Shown piece after piece: positions 43,474 through 52,857 of a stretch of DNA of 64,000 nucleotides; the first letter of the stretch is position 1; each line of letters begins with the position of its first letter. A program made the translations under genes and the position numbers. The notes beneath the pieces were generated by a model. It made no database searches. It had not been told where the DNA came from and saw only the letters and a list, made by a program, of their open reading frames with translations. The DNA comes from Streptococcus sp. 29896. Its GTDB lineage: Bacteria > Bacillota > Bacilli > Lactobacillales > Streptococcaceae. The stretch is from contig NZ_CP118733.1 of the NCBI RefSeq assembly GCF_032594915.1, forward strand, positions 1,550,001 through 1,614,000, in the 5' to 3' direction.

Positions 43474-44630
43474 TGGCCACCTCCTTTATTTTCCATTTCT
43501 TCAAATTGACGATAGAGGTCGGCTAGCTGGGCTTGACCTTCTATCGTTTGTTCTGTTTTCACTTCTTGCTTGCTCCATTCTGGAACATTTGAAGTTGGAC
43601 TTGTTTTTGTCCGTGCTTGTGTCCTTGTTCTTGTAGCTTGTTGATTCTCCCTCAAAAAAAGAATCGCTGCCTTTGCCGAATGGATGCCCTTGTAGGAAAA
43701 TTCATTGACTAACTTGACCAAATACTTGGTATTGAGATTGGCGGAGTCAATCTTATTGAAGGTGTATAGAACTGCCACGTTGATAACCTCATCCAAGTGT
43801 CCTTCCTTGGCAAGACTAGCTAGACAAGACCGCTCAGCATCAAGTAGCCCCGCCTTGCGACTAGCTTTCAAAAGACGGAGAAATTCGAGACTGGATTTTA
43901 ATTTTGCCTCCGCCAAAATAGCCTCTTCCTGACGGCTCAACTGTCCTGTCTCACCACCTTGTTGAAGTCGGCTTTGTAGTCTGCCTAGAGAAATCTGGTG
44001 CTGGACTGCCGTTTCCTTGGCCAGCTGATAGAGTTCTAACCAGGATAGCCCTAGACTGTCGGCCAAATGGGTCAGGGCGATGACGTCTTCCGCCTCATCT
44101 TGAAAGGCTAATTTATCTCGACGCATCAGATTTCGGAAAGCATCCCAGTCAAAGCCCTTACGAGCTGGAACAAGCTCTTTGACCTGACCAATTTCTGAAA
44201 AGACATCCGAAAATTTCTTCGACACTTTTTGCCAAGAGCTATCAGGACTTTGCTGACCTGTCGCCATAGCAAAATCCCCAATTTTTTTGCGCAAGAGTTG
44301 CTTCAACAGAGGTTTGCCCATAAAAGCCACTTCAGCTAAAGGAGCCTTTAATTCCAAAAGAAAGACTTCTTGTTTGTTGTACACATCCAACAAATCAAGG
44401 GCGGTCAAGACATCCAGTGCCTGCTCCAAGCGATTCATCCCCAAGTCTAGATGGTTGAGAATTCTTGAAAAAGGCTGATTGCTAAGCCCTTGCTCATAAC
44501 TTGCTAGGAGAAAATGATAAACCAAGAAAGCATCCGCCCCCATAATGGGCTGATAAAGAAGGCTTAAGCTACTATAATCTGCAAGAAAAGCCTGGCGCTT
44601 GAGTAGGCTAAACTGGTCATTTGGCTTCAT
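43470..44630 (-). CDS. dnaB: Replication initiation protein DnaB (DnaD-like)
   Basis: The protein is 386 residues from the ATG at 44630; a GTG one codon earlier is equally in frame. It follows the Gram-positive DnaB layout: an N-terminal winged-helix DDBH1 region (SLLKRQAFLADYSSLSLLYQ), a DDBH2/DnaD-like domain near residues 200-330 (EVINVAVLYTFNKIDSANLN with YKGIHS nearby), and a charged tail. It is a co-loader that brings the helicase-DnaI complex to the origin and to the membrane. It sits between nrdR and dnaI, the standard order in streptococci. Confidence 0.94.
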   Translation of the reverse strand: MKPNDQFSLLKRQAFLADYSSLSLLYQPIMGADAFLVYHFLLASYEQGLSNQPFSRILNHLDLGMNRLEQALDVLTALDLLDVYNKQEVFLLELKAPLAEVAFMGKPLLKQLLRKKIGDFAMATGQQSPDSSWQKVSKKFSDVFSEIGQVKELVPARKGFDWDAFRNLMRRDKLAFQDEAEDVIALTHLADSLGLSWLELYQLAKETAVQHQISLGRLQSRLQQGGETGQLSRQEEAILAEAKLKSSLEFLRLLKASRKAGLLDAERSCLASLAKEGHLDEVINVAVLYTFNKIDSANLNTKYLVKLVNEFSYKGIHSAKAAILFLRENQQATRTRTQARTKTSPTSNVPEWSKQEVKTEQTIEGQAQLADLYRQFEEMENKGGGQ

Positions 44631-44636
44631 CACGCA

Positions 44637-45107
44637 CTAATTTCCCTTCTGCTTGTGTCCTTTGGTAATTTGTTTCAAGAGATTTTCCAGTTCTCCCACA
44701 TCTTTGAAAGAACGATAGACTGAGGCGAAACGAACATAGGTGATTTCGTCCAACTCAACCAATTCTTCCATTACAAGATTTCCAATGACATCACTTTCCA
44801 CTTCGGTATCACTTTGGGCACGAACCTTCTGCTCGATCCTGTTCACCACCTCATCAATCTCATGACTGGATACAGGACGTTTTTGCGCAGAACGAATAAT
44901 TCCGTTGAAGATCTTTTCACGTGAAAACTGTTCTCTTGTTCCGTCTTTTTTTACAACCACAAGGGTTTTTTCTTCAATTCGTTCGTAGGTTGTGAAGCGA
45001 TGTTCACAGGATTCACATTCGCGACGGCGACGAATGGTGTTGCCATCTTCTGCTTGACGACTATCTACAACGCTAGATTTAATACTGTTACATTTTGGAC
45101 ACCGCAT
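44637..45107 (-). CDS. nrdR: Transcriptional repressor NrdR
   Basis: The protein is 156 residues. The zinc ribbon is complete (MRCPKCNS ... CESCEHRF, four Cys) and is followed by an ATP-cone domain ([20 protein letters not shown] through [17 protein letters not shown]). NrdR senses ATP/dATP and represses ribonucleotide reductase genes by binding paired NrdR boxes. The window contains no nrd genes. A TGGTACAAT extended -10 lies about 40 bases upstream. It is the first gene of the nrdR-dnaB-dnaI-nitroreductase-der group. Confidence 0.97.
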   Translation of the reverse strand: MRCPKCNSIKSSVVDSRQAEDGNTIRRRRECESCEHRFTTYERIEEKTLVVVKKDGTREQFSREKIFNGIIRSAQKRPVSSHEIDEVVNRIEQKVRAQSDTEVESDVIGNLVMEELVELDEITYVRFASVYRSFKDVGELENLLKQITKGHKQKGN

Positions 45108-45169
45108 CTACTTTCTCCCATTCTGACGTTATCATCTCATTGTACCATATTTTATGGGATTTCTCTAGA

Positions 45170-45195
45170 TAAAAAGAGGCTGGCCAAGGGCCAGC
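45170..45195 (-). terminator. Terminator of the AI-2E family gene
   Basis: GCTGGCC-CTT-GGCCAGC then CTCTTTTT on the minus strand, directly after the stop codon. Confidence 0.85.
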
Positions 45196-45199
45196 GCTT

Positions 45200-46324
45200 T
45201 TAGTTGATTATTTGAATCTTTTTCTTTTCCAAACGGTAGTACACCCACTCTTTTACCAAACGATAGATAACCGCAAAGATCGGAGTAAAGAAGACCATCC
45301 CCAACAGACCAAACAAGTTTCCACCAATCAGGGCAGCCGCAAGCGTAAAGAGGGTCGGCAGTCCCACAGACTGACCAACAACACGAGGGTAAATCACATT
45401 TCCTTCAATCAGCTGTAAAATCTGGAATAAAACGATGGACCAGAGCGCCAAGAGCGGATTTTGCACAGCGACAAAGAGAGCACTGATGAGACAGGCTGAA
45501 AATGGTCCGATATAGGGAACAAAGGACAGGACACCTGCCAAAATCCCTGCCATGCTTGCATAAGGAATCCCTGACAAGGAATAGCTAACAAAGACTAAGG
45601 TCCCGATAATGACTGCCTCCACAATCTGACTCATCAAGAACTTATCATAGGTATCGATGATCACCTCACCAATGTAGCTGATAATCTTCACCCATTTCTC
45701 CGGCATAATAGCATAGAGGAACTTAGTCGTCATAGACTGCAAATGCTCCTTGCTCCCCAGAATCGCCAAGGTAAAGAAGAAGGCCATCACCAGGGTCATG
45801 GTATTGGAGAAAATACCAGAAACATTATTGACTAGACCGGATAAAACTGGCGTGACAAATTGTGACACAGCTGATAGATTTTTCAGTTGTGATAGAAAAT
45901 CATTGATTTGTTCACCGATGGTCCCTGACAAAAGATTATAACTTTCTAAAAAGGCAATCAAGCTGTTGACCGACTTTGGAATAGCGGTTGTACTCACCGT
46001 TACCAACTGAGACACAGTCGTCACAAGGGTCGGCAAGACAATCAAGACCAAACCTGTCACAATCAGCAAAAAGCCTATCAAGACTCCAACAATGGCCAAG
46101 CTCCGCTTTGATTTTTCCAAAAAAGAGACCTTAGCAATCAACCCCTCCAACTTTTTCATTGGAACGTTTAAGATAAAGGCAATAATGGCACCCACTAAGA
46201 GGGAGTTCATACTGGCTAAAACAGTCTCAAAAAGTCCGAAAATATCCGAGAAATGCAAGACAGCTAGCAAGACGGCTGCTGCAAATGAAATGAGAAATAT
46301 TTTTTCCTTAAACTGATGAAACAT
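45200..46324 (-). CDS. AI-2E family transporter (PF01594)
   Basis: The protein is 374 residues from the ATG at 46324, which has AAAAGGAAG before it; longer frames have no ribosome site. It has about eight membrane helices in the family arrangement, with a central cytosolic or external segment (NVSGIFSNTMTLVMAFFFTL) and the conserved LSFVPYIGPFSACLISALFV and LIEGNVIYPRVVGQSVGLPT. Members export AI-2 (TqsA), act as Na+/H+ antiporters or have unknown substrates, so the name is only a family label. A TATAAT box lies about 30 bases upstream. It is a single-gene unit between terminators. Confidence 0.9.
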   Translation of the reverse strand: MFHQFKEKIFLISFAAAVLLAVLHFSDIFGLFETVLASMNSLLVGAIIAFILNVPMKKLEGLIAKVSFLEKSKRSLAIVGVLIGFLLIVTGLVLIVLPTLVTTVSQLVTVSTTAIPKSVNSLIAFLESYNLLSGTIGEQINDFLSQLKNLSAVSQFVTPVLSGLVNNVSGIFSNTMTLVMAFFFTLAILGSKEHLQSMTTKFLYAIMPEKWVKIISYIGEVIIDTYDKFLMSQIVEAVIIGTLVFVSYSLSGIPYASMAGILAGVLSFVPYIGPFSACLISALFVAVQNPLLALWSIVLFQILQLIEGNVIYPRVVGQSVGLPTLFTLAAALIGGNLFGLLGMVFFTPIFAVIYRLVKEWVYYRLEKKKIQIIN

Positions 46325-46397
46325 AGGCTTCCTTTTCAATTGTTGTATTCTTTTCATTATACTGCATTGTGAAAAAAAAGTCACTCTTGAATCACCG

Positions 46398-46427
46398 AAA
46401 AACCGACAGGCATAGCCTATCGGTTTT
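46398..46427 (-). terminator. Terminator of ritR
   Basis: AAAACCGATAGGC-TAT-GCCTGTCGGTTTTT on the minus strand, overlapping the stop codon by two bases. Confidence 0.88.
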
Positions 46428-47115
46428 ATTCTCTCATAGCATAGCCAACACCACGAACGGTCTTGATATAGGAGTCCTGTCCCGGAACATCCAATTTCCC
46501 TCTCAAATATCGGATATAGACATCTACCACATTCGTTTCTACGGCGGTGTCATATTTCCAAACCCGTTCCAAGAGTTGCTCACGGCTGAGAATCTCTGGA
46601 CTATACATAAGGGTTGCCAGAAGGTCGTATTCTCTTCTGGTTAGATTGACCAGCTCGCCAGCCCGTGTGACTGTCCGATTTTGAAAGTCGATCTTCAAGT
46701 CACGATAGGCAGCATGTAGCTTGATTTGACGGCAGTTTTCATCAATGAAGTCACGCCCCTTAAAGATTGCTGTCACCTGTTCTACCAAGTCGCTGATTAC
46801 AAAGGGTTTGACAACATAAGAAACTGCGTAGGTCAAAATATCCTGTCCATGCTGAGCGACTTCTGAACTATCGACTGCAACGATGATGACAGAGGCAGGT
46901 TTTGACCGCAAGAGTTCCAAGGAAAGTTCCCGGCTCCCCATGTCTGCCAACTGAAAACTCATCAAAATCAAATCAAAATCAGTTTCATGGGCCAGCTGCA
47001 AGGCCTCCTTCCCTGTCGAAGCGTAATCCACCAAATAATCTTGTTTCTGCAATTCCATGGAAACAAAGTGGGATAGATTGCGCTCACGACCTGCAATCAA
47101 AATTTTCTTTGCCAT
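46426..47115 (-). CDS. ritR: Orphan response regulator RitR (iron transport/redox regulator)
   Basis: The protein is 229 residues from the ATG at 47115; earlier starts add residues absent from relatives. The receiver domain lacks the phosphoacceptor: the position equivalent to D53 is Ser (LILMSFQL), where pneumococcal RitR has Asn. C128, the redox-switch cysteine in the linker helix of RitR, is at exactly residue 128 here (FIDENCRQ). The OmpR-type DNA-binding domain (LTRREYDLLATLMYSPEILS, ETNVVDVYIRYLRGKLD) is intact. RitR represses iron uptake and responds to oxidation. No kinase gene is adjacent; gnd lies just upstream as in pneumococcus. Confidence 0.92.
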   Translation of the reverse strand: MAKKILIAGRERNLSHFVSMELQKQDYLVDYASTGKEALQLAHETDFDLILMSFQLADMGSRELSLELLRSKPASVIIVAVDSSEVAQHGQDILTYAVSYVVKPFVISDLVEQVTAIFKGRDFIDENCRQIKLHAAYRDLKIDFQNRTVTRAGELVNLTRREYDLLATLMYSPEILSREQLLERVWKYDTAVETNVVDVYIRYLRGKLDVPGQDSYIKTVRGVGYAMRE

Positions 47116-47164
47116 ATTCTCTTTCATCGTTCTCTCTATCAGTCGGGATTGGCAGCGGCAAATT

Positions 47165-47190
47165 AGAAAGAAGGGCGCTTGCACGCCCAT
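47165..47190 (-). terminator. Weak hairpin between gnd and ritR
   Basis: GGGCG-N6-CGCCC followed by TTCTTTCT on the minus strand, overlapping no coding sequence. The interrupted T run suggests partial read-through into ritR. Confidence 0.55.
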
Positions 47191-47195
47191 TCTGT

Positions 47196-48623
47196 TTATT
47201 TCGATTCGCTATACCAATCGTAGTGGAAGACACCTTCTTTGTCTTTACGGTTATATGTGTGAGCACCGAAGTAGTCACGTTGTGCTTGGATCAAGTTAGC
47301 TGGTAAGTTTTCTGCACGGTAGCTATCAAAGTAGGTAATCGCTGCAGAGAAGGTTGGGACAGGCACACCTGCCTGAACAGCTAGGGTTACGACATCACGA
47401 ACAGCTTGTTGGTATTTTGCAGTGATATCAAGGAAGTATTCATCCAAGAGCAAGTTTGCCAAGTCTTCATCACGTCCGTAGGCATCTGTGATTTTTTGCA
47501 AGAAGCGAGCGCGGATGATACAACCTGCACGCCAGATTTTTGCGATTTCACCGAATGGCAAGTTCCAGTTGTTTTCTTTAGAAGCAACACGCAATTGTGC
47601 AAAACCTTGTGCGTAAGACATGATTTTTGAGAAGTACAATGCTTGACGAATTTTTTCTACCAATTCAGCCTTGTCACCTTCGTATGCAAACGGAGCTGGT
47701 TTTGGAAGGACCTTGCTTGCTGCCACACGCTCATCTTTGTAGGTTGAGATATAGCGAGCAAATACAGATTCTGTAATCAGTGACAAAGGCACACCTAAGT
47801 CAAGAGATGATTGGCTTGTCCATTTACCAGTGCCCTTGTTACCAGCAGCATCCATGATGTAGTCAACAACTGGACCATCTTGACCTTGGTCGTCCTTGCG
47901 TTTCAAAATGTCAGCTGTGATTTCAATCAAGTAGCTATCCAATTCACCCTTGTTCCACTCAGTGAAGATGTCAGCCATTTCATCTACTGACAAACCGAGT
48001 AAGTGTTGCATGAGGTCATATGACTCTGCAATCAATTGCATGTCGCCATACTCGATACCGTTGTGGACCATTTTTACGTAGTGACCAGCTCCATCTGGAC
48101 CGATATAAGTCACACATGGTGCTCCATCTTCTGGAGCTTTAGCTGAGATTTCTTCCAAGACATCAGCTACCAATTCATAGGCTTCTTTTTGTCCACCTGG
48201 CATGATAGACGGGCCTTCAAGAGCACCTTTTTCACCACCTGATACACCTGTACCGATGAAGTTGATGCCTGAGTCTGCCAGTTCTGCTGAACGGCGAATG
48301 GTATCTTCGTAGAAGGTATTTCCACCGTCAATCAAGATATCACCTTTGTCCAAGTGTGGCAAGAGGGCTTGAATGGTTGCGTCAGTACCAGGACCAGCCT
48401 GCACCATAAGCATGATACGGCGTGGGGTTTCAATTGATTTTACAAAGCTTTCAACATCGTAGCTTGGAACCAAGTTTTTACCTGGGTTGCTGGCTATTAC
48501 ATCTTCCGTTTTATCTGCTGAACGGTTGTAAATCGCTACTGTATAGCCACGAGATTCTACGTTGAGGGCCAAGTTCCGGCCCATTACAGCCATCCCTACA
48601 ACACCAAAGTTTGCTTTTGTCAT
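47196..48623 (-). CDS. gnd: 6-phosphogluconate dehydrogenase, decarboxylating
   Basis: The protein is 475 residues, the usual length. The N-terminal NADP-binding motif is [20 protein letters not shown], the substrate site includes [20 protein letters not shown] and [17 protein letters not shown] (with catalytic Lys and substrate-binding residues), and the C-terminal helical domain contains [20 protein letters not shown]. It oxidises 6-phosphogluconate to ribulose 5-phosphate, giving CO2 and NADPH in the pentose phosphate pathway. It has a strong promoter and a weak hairpin before ritR, so some transcripts may carry both genes. Confidence 0.97.
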   Translation of the reverse strand: MTKANFGVVGMAVMGRNLALNVESRGYTVAIYNRSADKTEDVIASNPGKNLVPSYDVESFVKSIETPRRIMLMVQAGPGTDATIQALLPHLDKGDILIDGGNTFYEDTIRRSAELADSGINFIGTGVSGGEKGALEGPSIMPGGQKEAYELVADVLEEISAKAPEDGAPCVTYIGPDGAGHYVKMVHNGIEYGDMQLIAESYDLMQHLLGLSVDEMADIFTEWNKGELDSYLIEITADILKRKDDQGQDGPVVDYIMDAAGNKGTGKWTSQSSLDLGVPLSLITESVFARYISTYKDERVAASKVLPKPAPFAYEGDKAELVEKIRQALYFSKIMSYAQGFAQLRVASKENNWNLPFGEIAKIWRAGCIIRARFLQKITDAYGRDEDLANLLLDEYFLDITAKYQQAVRDVVTLAVQAGVPVPTFSAAITYFDSYRAENLPANLIQAQRDYFGAHTYNRKDKEGVFHYDWYSESK

Positions 48624-48655
48624 GAAGTTTACTCCTATTCGTTTGTATCTCTTTT

Positions 48656-48684
48656 ATTATACACCTGTTTGCATGAATTGACAA
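48656..48684 (-). promoter_or_regulatory. Promoter of gnd
   Basis: On the minus strand TTGTCA, exactly 17 bases ending in GTG, then TATAAT, 33 bases before the start codon. Confidence 0.8.
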
Positions 48685-48712
48685 GAATTTTCAGATAATT
48701 TAATCACCCAAA

Positions 48713-49261
48713 CTATTCTGTCTCTTCCCCATCTGCAAACAAGCCTTGTAATTGTGCAAAGGGGCTATTGGCCTCTTTCTTTTCTTGCACTTCTTGTTTG
48801 AAATCATCCTCTGTCAAGACTGACCAGTTGGCACCTGATGGCATATCACTTCCTGCAGCTTCTTCTGGGGTTAGGACCTTGATCGGAATGTTGAGTAAGA
48901 TGTTATCCGCAACGCTTTCTTCCAAAACAATCTGATCATCCTCAATGACCAAGACCATATCTTCATCGATTAAGTCCTGCTCCTTTAGAGCTGCTTCGCT
49001 AGCTACAAAGAGTTCATTGACAGGATAGGATTCTTCCAAAACAACTGGCTCCATGGAGCGGCTTGACGACAAGGTAATGGTATAAGTCATCTGGTAATCC
49101 AAAAAGTAAAAACCGGACTCAAAGCGGACATTTCCTTCAACTTGGACAGGCGAGAGACCCAAGACCTCTCGGTTACGAGTCTGAATCTCATCTTGGAGAA
49201 CCAGAGTTTTCTGAAATGAAATGCCGTCTGGATTTTTTTGAATATCATAAATATGAAACAT
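48713..49261 (-). CDS. yceD: YceD family protein (DUF177)
   Basis: The protein is 182 residues from the ATG at 49261, six bases after AGGAG; the ATG two codons earlier is too close to that site. It shows the DUF177 pattern: an N-terminal half with SPVQVEGNVRFESGFYFLDY and SSSRSMEPVVLEESYPVNEL, and the conserved acidic segment DEDMVLVIEDDQIVLEESVA followed by a C-terminal PFAQLQGLF. In many bacteria it is next to rpmF and has been linked to 23S rRNA processing; here rpmF is not adjacent. It lies nine bases after trxB. Confidence 0.88.
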   Translation of the reverse strand: MFHIYDIQKNPDGISFQKTLVLQDEIQTRNREVLGLSPVQVEGNVRFESGFYFLDYQMTYTITLSSSRSMEPVVLEESYPVNELFVASEAALKEQDLIDEDMVLVIEDDQIVLEESVADNILLNIPIKVLTPEEAAGSDMPSGANWSVLTEDDFKQEVQEKKEANSPFAQLQGLFADGEETE

Positions 49262-49270
49262 GATCATCTC

Positions 49271-50188
49271 CTAGTTTGCATGTTCTGTCAGGTAGTTGTA
49301 TACCCCTTGGCCTGCTTGAGCACCCTCACCAACCGCTGTCGTTATCTGACGTAATTGTTTCTGACGCACATCACCGATTGCAAACACACCTGGGATCGTT
49401 GTCGCCATATCTTGGTCTGTGATAATCCAACCTGCCTCATCTGTAATGCCCAAATCAGTTACCGATTCTGTCATAGCATCTAAACCAACATAGATAAAGA
49501 CACCACCGAAAGCCTGTTGACTGACTTCACCAGTTTTGACATTCTTGATGACCACTTCTTGTACTCGGAGGTCATCCCCTTGGATCTCTTCTACCACGCT
49601 GTCCCAGATAAACTTGATTTTCTCATTGGCAAAAGCGCGGTCCTGAATGACTTTTTGTGCACGCAATTGGTCTCGACGGTGAACGATGGTCACAGTTTCC
49701 GCAAACTGAGTCAAAAAGAGTGCCTCTTCGACTGCCGAGTCTCCTCCACCGACCACCAAGAGGTTTTGCCCACGGAAAAAGGCGCCGTCGCAGACTGCAC
49801 AGTAAGATACACCACGGCTATTGTAGGTATCTTCTCCTGGGATGCCCAATAATCTGTGCTTGGCTCCCATAGCCAGAATCACTGTCTTGGCTTCAAGAAT
49901 GCCATCTTCTGTGTGAATTTTTTTGATTGGTCCATCAAGCTCCAACTTGGTCATGGTACCAAATAAGTGCTCCACACCAAATTTTTCCAGGGGTTCAAAC
50001 ATTTTTTCCGCCAATGCTGGACCGGAAATATGTTCGTAACCTGGATAATTTTCAATTTCAGCTGTATTGTTCATTTGGCCGCCGTAAATGCCGCGTTCCA
50101 AAAGGGCAACCTTGAGGTTGCTTCGTCCTGCGTAGAGCGCTGCTGTCATCCCAGCAGGTCCTGCTCCAACCACTATCGTATCGTACAT
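49271..50188 (-). CDS. trxB: Thioredoxin reductase
   Basis: The protein is 305 residues. The FAD-binding motif GAGPAGMTAALYAGR is near the start, the redox-active dithiol is CAVC (SYCAVCDGAFFRG), the NADPH-binding motif is GGGDSAVEEALFLT, and GVFAIGDVRQK is the second FAD contact. It transfers electrons from NADPH through FAD to thioredoxin, sustaining ribonucleotide reduction and thiol defence. It is flanked by a DUF4059 gene upstream and yceD downstream, closely spaced (12 and 9 bases), suggesting a common transcript. Confidence 0.96.
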   Translation of the reverse strand: MYDTIVVGAGPAGMTAALYAGRSNLKVALLERGIYGGQMNNTAEIENYPGYEHISGPALAEKMFEPLEKFGVEHLFGTMTKLELDGPIKKIHTEDGILEAKTVILAMGAKHRLLGIPGEDTYNSRGVSYCAVCDGAFFRGQNLLVVGGGDSAVEEALFLTQFAETVTIVHRRDQLRAQKVIQDRAFANEKIKFIWDSVVEEIQGDDLRVQEVVIKNVKTGEVSQQAFGGVFIYVGLDAMTESVTDLGITDEAGWIITDQDMATTIPGVFAIGDVRQKQLRQITTAVGEGAQAGQGVYNYLTEHAN

Positions 50189-50200
50189 AGAATTTCCTCT

Positions 50201-50428
50201 CTAAGCTTTTAGCATCAATAATACACCCAGTACCCCAAAGGAAAGGATGGGGATGGTCATGACATTGATCATCATCAAATCATAGAGGGCATCTTGGCGT
50301 TCCTGAACGGTCTTGTCTACCCTTCGAATCATGCGTCCCAGAAACCAAAAGCCACTCACCACAACCATAAAGACAATCGTCAGTAATAAACTCTGAAGAT
50401 AAAGTCCCAAAATGGATTCAAATATCAT
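50201..50428 (-). CDS. DUF4059 family small membrane protein
   Basis: The protein is 75 residues with two membrane helices (about residues 10-31 and 52-73) joined by a charged cytosolic or external loop (GRMIRRVDKTVQERQDALYD). Length and position directly before trxB match DUF4059, a family found in streptococci and lactococci. No function is known; conserved linkage to trxB hints at a membrane redox or partner role, but this is only inference. It follows the DEAD-box helicase gene by 15 bases. Confidence 0.82.
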   Translation of the reverse strand: MIFESILGLYLQSLLLTIVFMVVVSGFWFLGRMIRRVDKTVQERQDALYDLMMINVMTIPILSFGVLGVLLMLKA

Positions 50429-50443
50429 CCCTTACTAAGCCTC

Positions 50444-51787
50444 CTAAAAGGTCTGGCGCTTGGCCTTACGCTCTGCCCGTCCCTTGGCACGAGCCTCCAC
50501 ACGTTTGGTCTTTCTGCGCTTCTCATCAACAGCCCACTTGATTTTTTTCTTGTAGCCCGGCTTGATTTTTTTCTTTTTCTTTTTAACGAGACCGATCATC
50601 TCTATGTCCAGCTGTTCTGTTTTCTTCTCACGATTGACCCGACGGTCACGATCATAGCTGTCCTTAAATTCGCCATCTCTCATCTCTTTTGGAAGAAACT
50701 TGATATTGATTTTTTCCAATTCACGAATATCAGCATCATCACTTGGTTGATAGAAGGTAATGGCAATCCCTGACAAGCCATTGCGGCCAGTCCGACCTAC
50801 TCGGTGAACAAAGAAGGAAAGGTCTTGCGGAATCGCATCATTGATAACATGACTCACCCCTTCGATATCAATCCCACGCGCCGCCAAATCCGTTGCGACA
50901 ATGTACTGATAATCCAGATTTTTCACCTGATTCATGATCCGTTTGCGCTCGCGTGGTGGAATATCTCCGTGAATCTTGGCAACCCGTAAGCCGTTGGCAG
51001 TCAGATAGCTGTGCAATTCATCTGCCCGTGTTTTGGTATTGACAAAAATCATCGCCAGATAGGGCTGCATGAGTCGAGTCGCTTCCAAAATTTGTGCATT
51101 GCGATCACGGCCCTTGGTCGAAATCAACCAGTTTTCAATCGTATCTGAAATAACCGTCTTGGTCTTAATTTGTTCCAATACAGGGTTGGACAGATATTTT
51201 TTCAAAAATGGTTGCAATTTTTGCGGAATGGTCGCTGAAAAGACCAAAAATTGAAGGTTTTTTGGCAGGCTGCCTGCAATCTTGTCAACTGTTTCCAAAA
51301 AGCCCATGTCGAGGGTCATATCCGCTTCATCAACCACAAAGGTCTTTGCCTTGTGGATGGCTAAATCACCTGATTTAACCAAATCGTAAATGCGGCCAGG
51401 TGTTCCAATGACAATGTGGGGTTGACCGGCTTGTAGCTTGTCAATTTGACGATTTTTATCTGTCCCACCAACATAGTTTACCACCCGCACTTCTGTCTCA
51501 GAATGACTGGCCAATTGGCGCGCTGCTTGGTAAATCTGCGTCGCCAACTCACGAGATGGTGCTGTGATAACTGCCTGAACCTGATCCAAATCTTCCTGAA
51601 GTTGCTGGAAAATAGGCAATAAAAATGTATGGGTTTTTCCAGAGCCAGTTTTAGATTCCCCAATCAAGTCGCGACCAGATAGGACAACAGGAATCAATTT
51701 TTCCTGAACTTCTGTCGCCGTTACAAAGTTAATATCTGCTAAGGCCTCTTGAATATAAGGCTTCAATGGTAGTTCTGTAAATTTCAT
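50444..51787 (-). CDS. DEAD-box RNA helicase (CshB-like)
   Basis: The protein is 447 residues. All core motifs are in order: Q motif (FTELPLKPYIQEAL), I (SKTGSGKTHTF), Ia (APSRELA), Ib (GTPGR), II (VDEADMTLDMG, the DEAD box), III (SAT), then TRADELHSYL, ATDLAARGID and HRVGRTGR. A very basic C-terminal tail (KKKKKKIKPGYKKKIKWAVD and RAERKAKRQ) should bind RNA. It unwinds RNA with ATP in ribosome assembly, mRNA decay or cold adaptation; length and tail resemble CshB of Bacillus. It shares a transcript region with DUF4059, trxB and yceD. Confidence 0.94.
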   Translation of the reverse strand: MKFTELPLKPYIQEALADINFVTATEVQEKLIPVVLSGRDLIGESKTGSGKTHTFLLPIFQQLQEDLDQVQAVITAPSRELATQIYQAARQLASHSETEVRVVNYVGGTDKNRQIDKLQAGQPHIVIGTPGRIYDLVKSGDLAIHKAKTFVVDEADMTLDMGFLETVDKIAGSLPKNLQFLVFSATIPQKLQPFLKKYLSNPVLEQIKTKTVISDTIENWLISTKGRDRNAQILEATRLMQPYLAMIFVNTKTRADELHSYLTANGLRVAKIHGDIPPRERKRIMNQVKNLDYQYIVATDLAARGIDIEGVSHVINDAIPQDLSFFVHRVGRTGRNGLSGIAITFYQPSDDADIRELEKINIKFLPKEMRDGEFKDSYDRDRRVNREKKTEQLDIEMIGLVKKKKKKIKPGYKKKIKWAVDEKRRKTKRVEARAKGRAERKAKRQTF

Positions 51788-51823
51788 AAGTCCCTCTTTT
51801 TCTACTTCTTTTCATTATAACAC

Positions 51824-51845
51824 AAAAACAGCAGAGACTGCTGTT
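51824..51845 (-). terminator. Terminator of the rsmH-mraY cluster
   Basis: AACAGCAG-TCT-CTGCTGTT followed by TTTGTG on the minus strand, nine bases after the mraY stop. A TATAAT box for the helicase gene lies immediately beyond. Confidence 0.82.
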
Positions 51846-51854
51846 TCTACATTC

Positions 51855-52856
51855 CTATAAATAGAGAATGGCTAAGGTCAGAAGGCTCATCGCCAACCCC
51901 AGACCCCAAAGAAAGAAGTCCACTTGCCACTCACTCCATTTTTCACCCTTACCTGATAGACCACCTAGTTCCAAGTGATGATGGAAAGGGGTCATTCGGA
52001 AAATCCGACGCCCTTCGCCAAAACGCTTTTTAGTGTATTTGAAATACGATACTTGAAGCATAACAGAAGAGGTTTCCAAGACATAGACCAATCCGACTAA
52101 CAAAAGGGTCCATTCCACACGAAGAGCAATGGAAATGGTTGCTAACATGCCACCAAGAGCAAGACTCCCCACATCTCCCATGAAGATTTTAGCAGGTTTG
52201 CGGTTGAAGACAAAGAACCCAAGCAAACCACCAATCATGGTCAAGCATACCAACAAGATATCAAACTTGTGATCGTGATAGGCAATGACCGAGTAGGTAG
52301 CTAAGCTAATCACAACGGAGATGGAAGCCAGTCCATCAATCCCATCCGTCAAATTGACCGCATTGGAAAAACCAACCAGCCAGAAAAGGACAAAGGCAAA
52401 ATAGAGAGGGCCTAACTGAATGAAATGTCCAAAGACATTCAGTTCTCCACCTGATCCTGCAGCATCAATATGAACCATATAAAAGACGATACCGCCCAAA
52501 ATTTGCAGAGCTAGCTTTTGTTTGGGGTTCAATCCTTCATTGATTTTTCGGAAAATTTTCAAAAAATCATCCAAGAAACCAACCAAACCATAGAGAGCCA
52601 AGATGAAGAGGATAGCTAAGACGCCACCCGTCAACATGCGCGACTGCCAAGCAAAAACCAGGCTTACAAGAATTGCCACTACTAGGAAAACAGTCCCTCC
52701 CATAGTCGGTGTGCCCGCCTTGAATTGGTGTTGCTTCACATCTTCATGCATCTGCTGCCCTTCAATTCGCTTGCGTTGATAAAAAGTAATGAATTGCGGA
52801 ATCAGTAGCACAGTCATGAGAAAGGCTACTAGACCCGAAAAGAGTCCGTTTAACAT
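51855..52856 (-). CDS. mraY: Phospho-N-acetylmuramoyl-pentapeptide transferase
   Basis: The protein is 333 residues with ten membrane helices. The family motifs are present: [11 protein letters not shown] with catalytic aspartates, [14 protein letters not shown], and [12 protein letters not shown] followed by the cytosolic HHHLELGG loop ([10 protein letters not shown]). It transfers phospho-MurNAc-pentapeptide from UDP to undecaprenyl phosphate, making lipid I. It lies two bases after pbp2X as the last gene of the rsmH-ftsL-pbp2X-mraY cluster. Confidence 0.97.
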   Translation of the reverse strand: MLNGLFSGLVAFLMTVLLIPQFITFYQRKRIEGQQMHEDVKQHQFKAGTPTMGGTVFLVVAILVSLVFAWQSRMLTGGVLAILFILALYGLVGFLDDFLKIFRKINEGLNPKQKLALQILGGIVFYMVHIDAAGSGGELNVFGHFIQLGPLYFAFVLFWLVGFSNAVNLTDGIDGLASISVVISLATYSVIAYHDHKFDILLVCLTMIGGLLGFFVFNRKPAKIFMGDVGSLALGGMLATISIALRVEWTLLLVGLVYVLETSSVMLQVSYFKYTKKRFGEGRRIFRMTPFHHHLELGGLSGKGEKWSEWQVDFFLWGLGLAMSLLTLAILYL

Positions 52857-52857
52857 C

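Noticed and set aside
46426..47115. CovR, the orphan virulence regulator of S. suis
   Set aside because: The degenerate receiver, Cys128 and position beside gnd fit RitR; CovR has a normal phosphoacceptor Asp.
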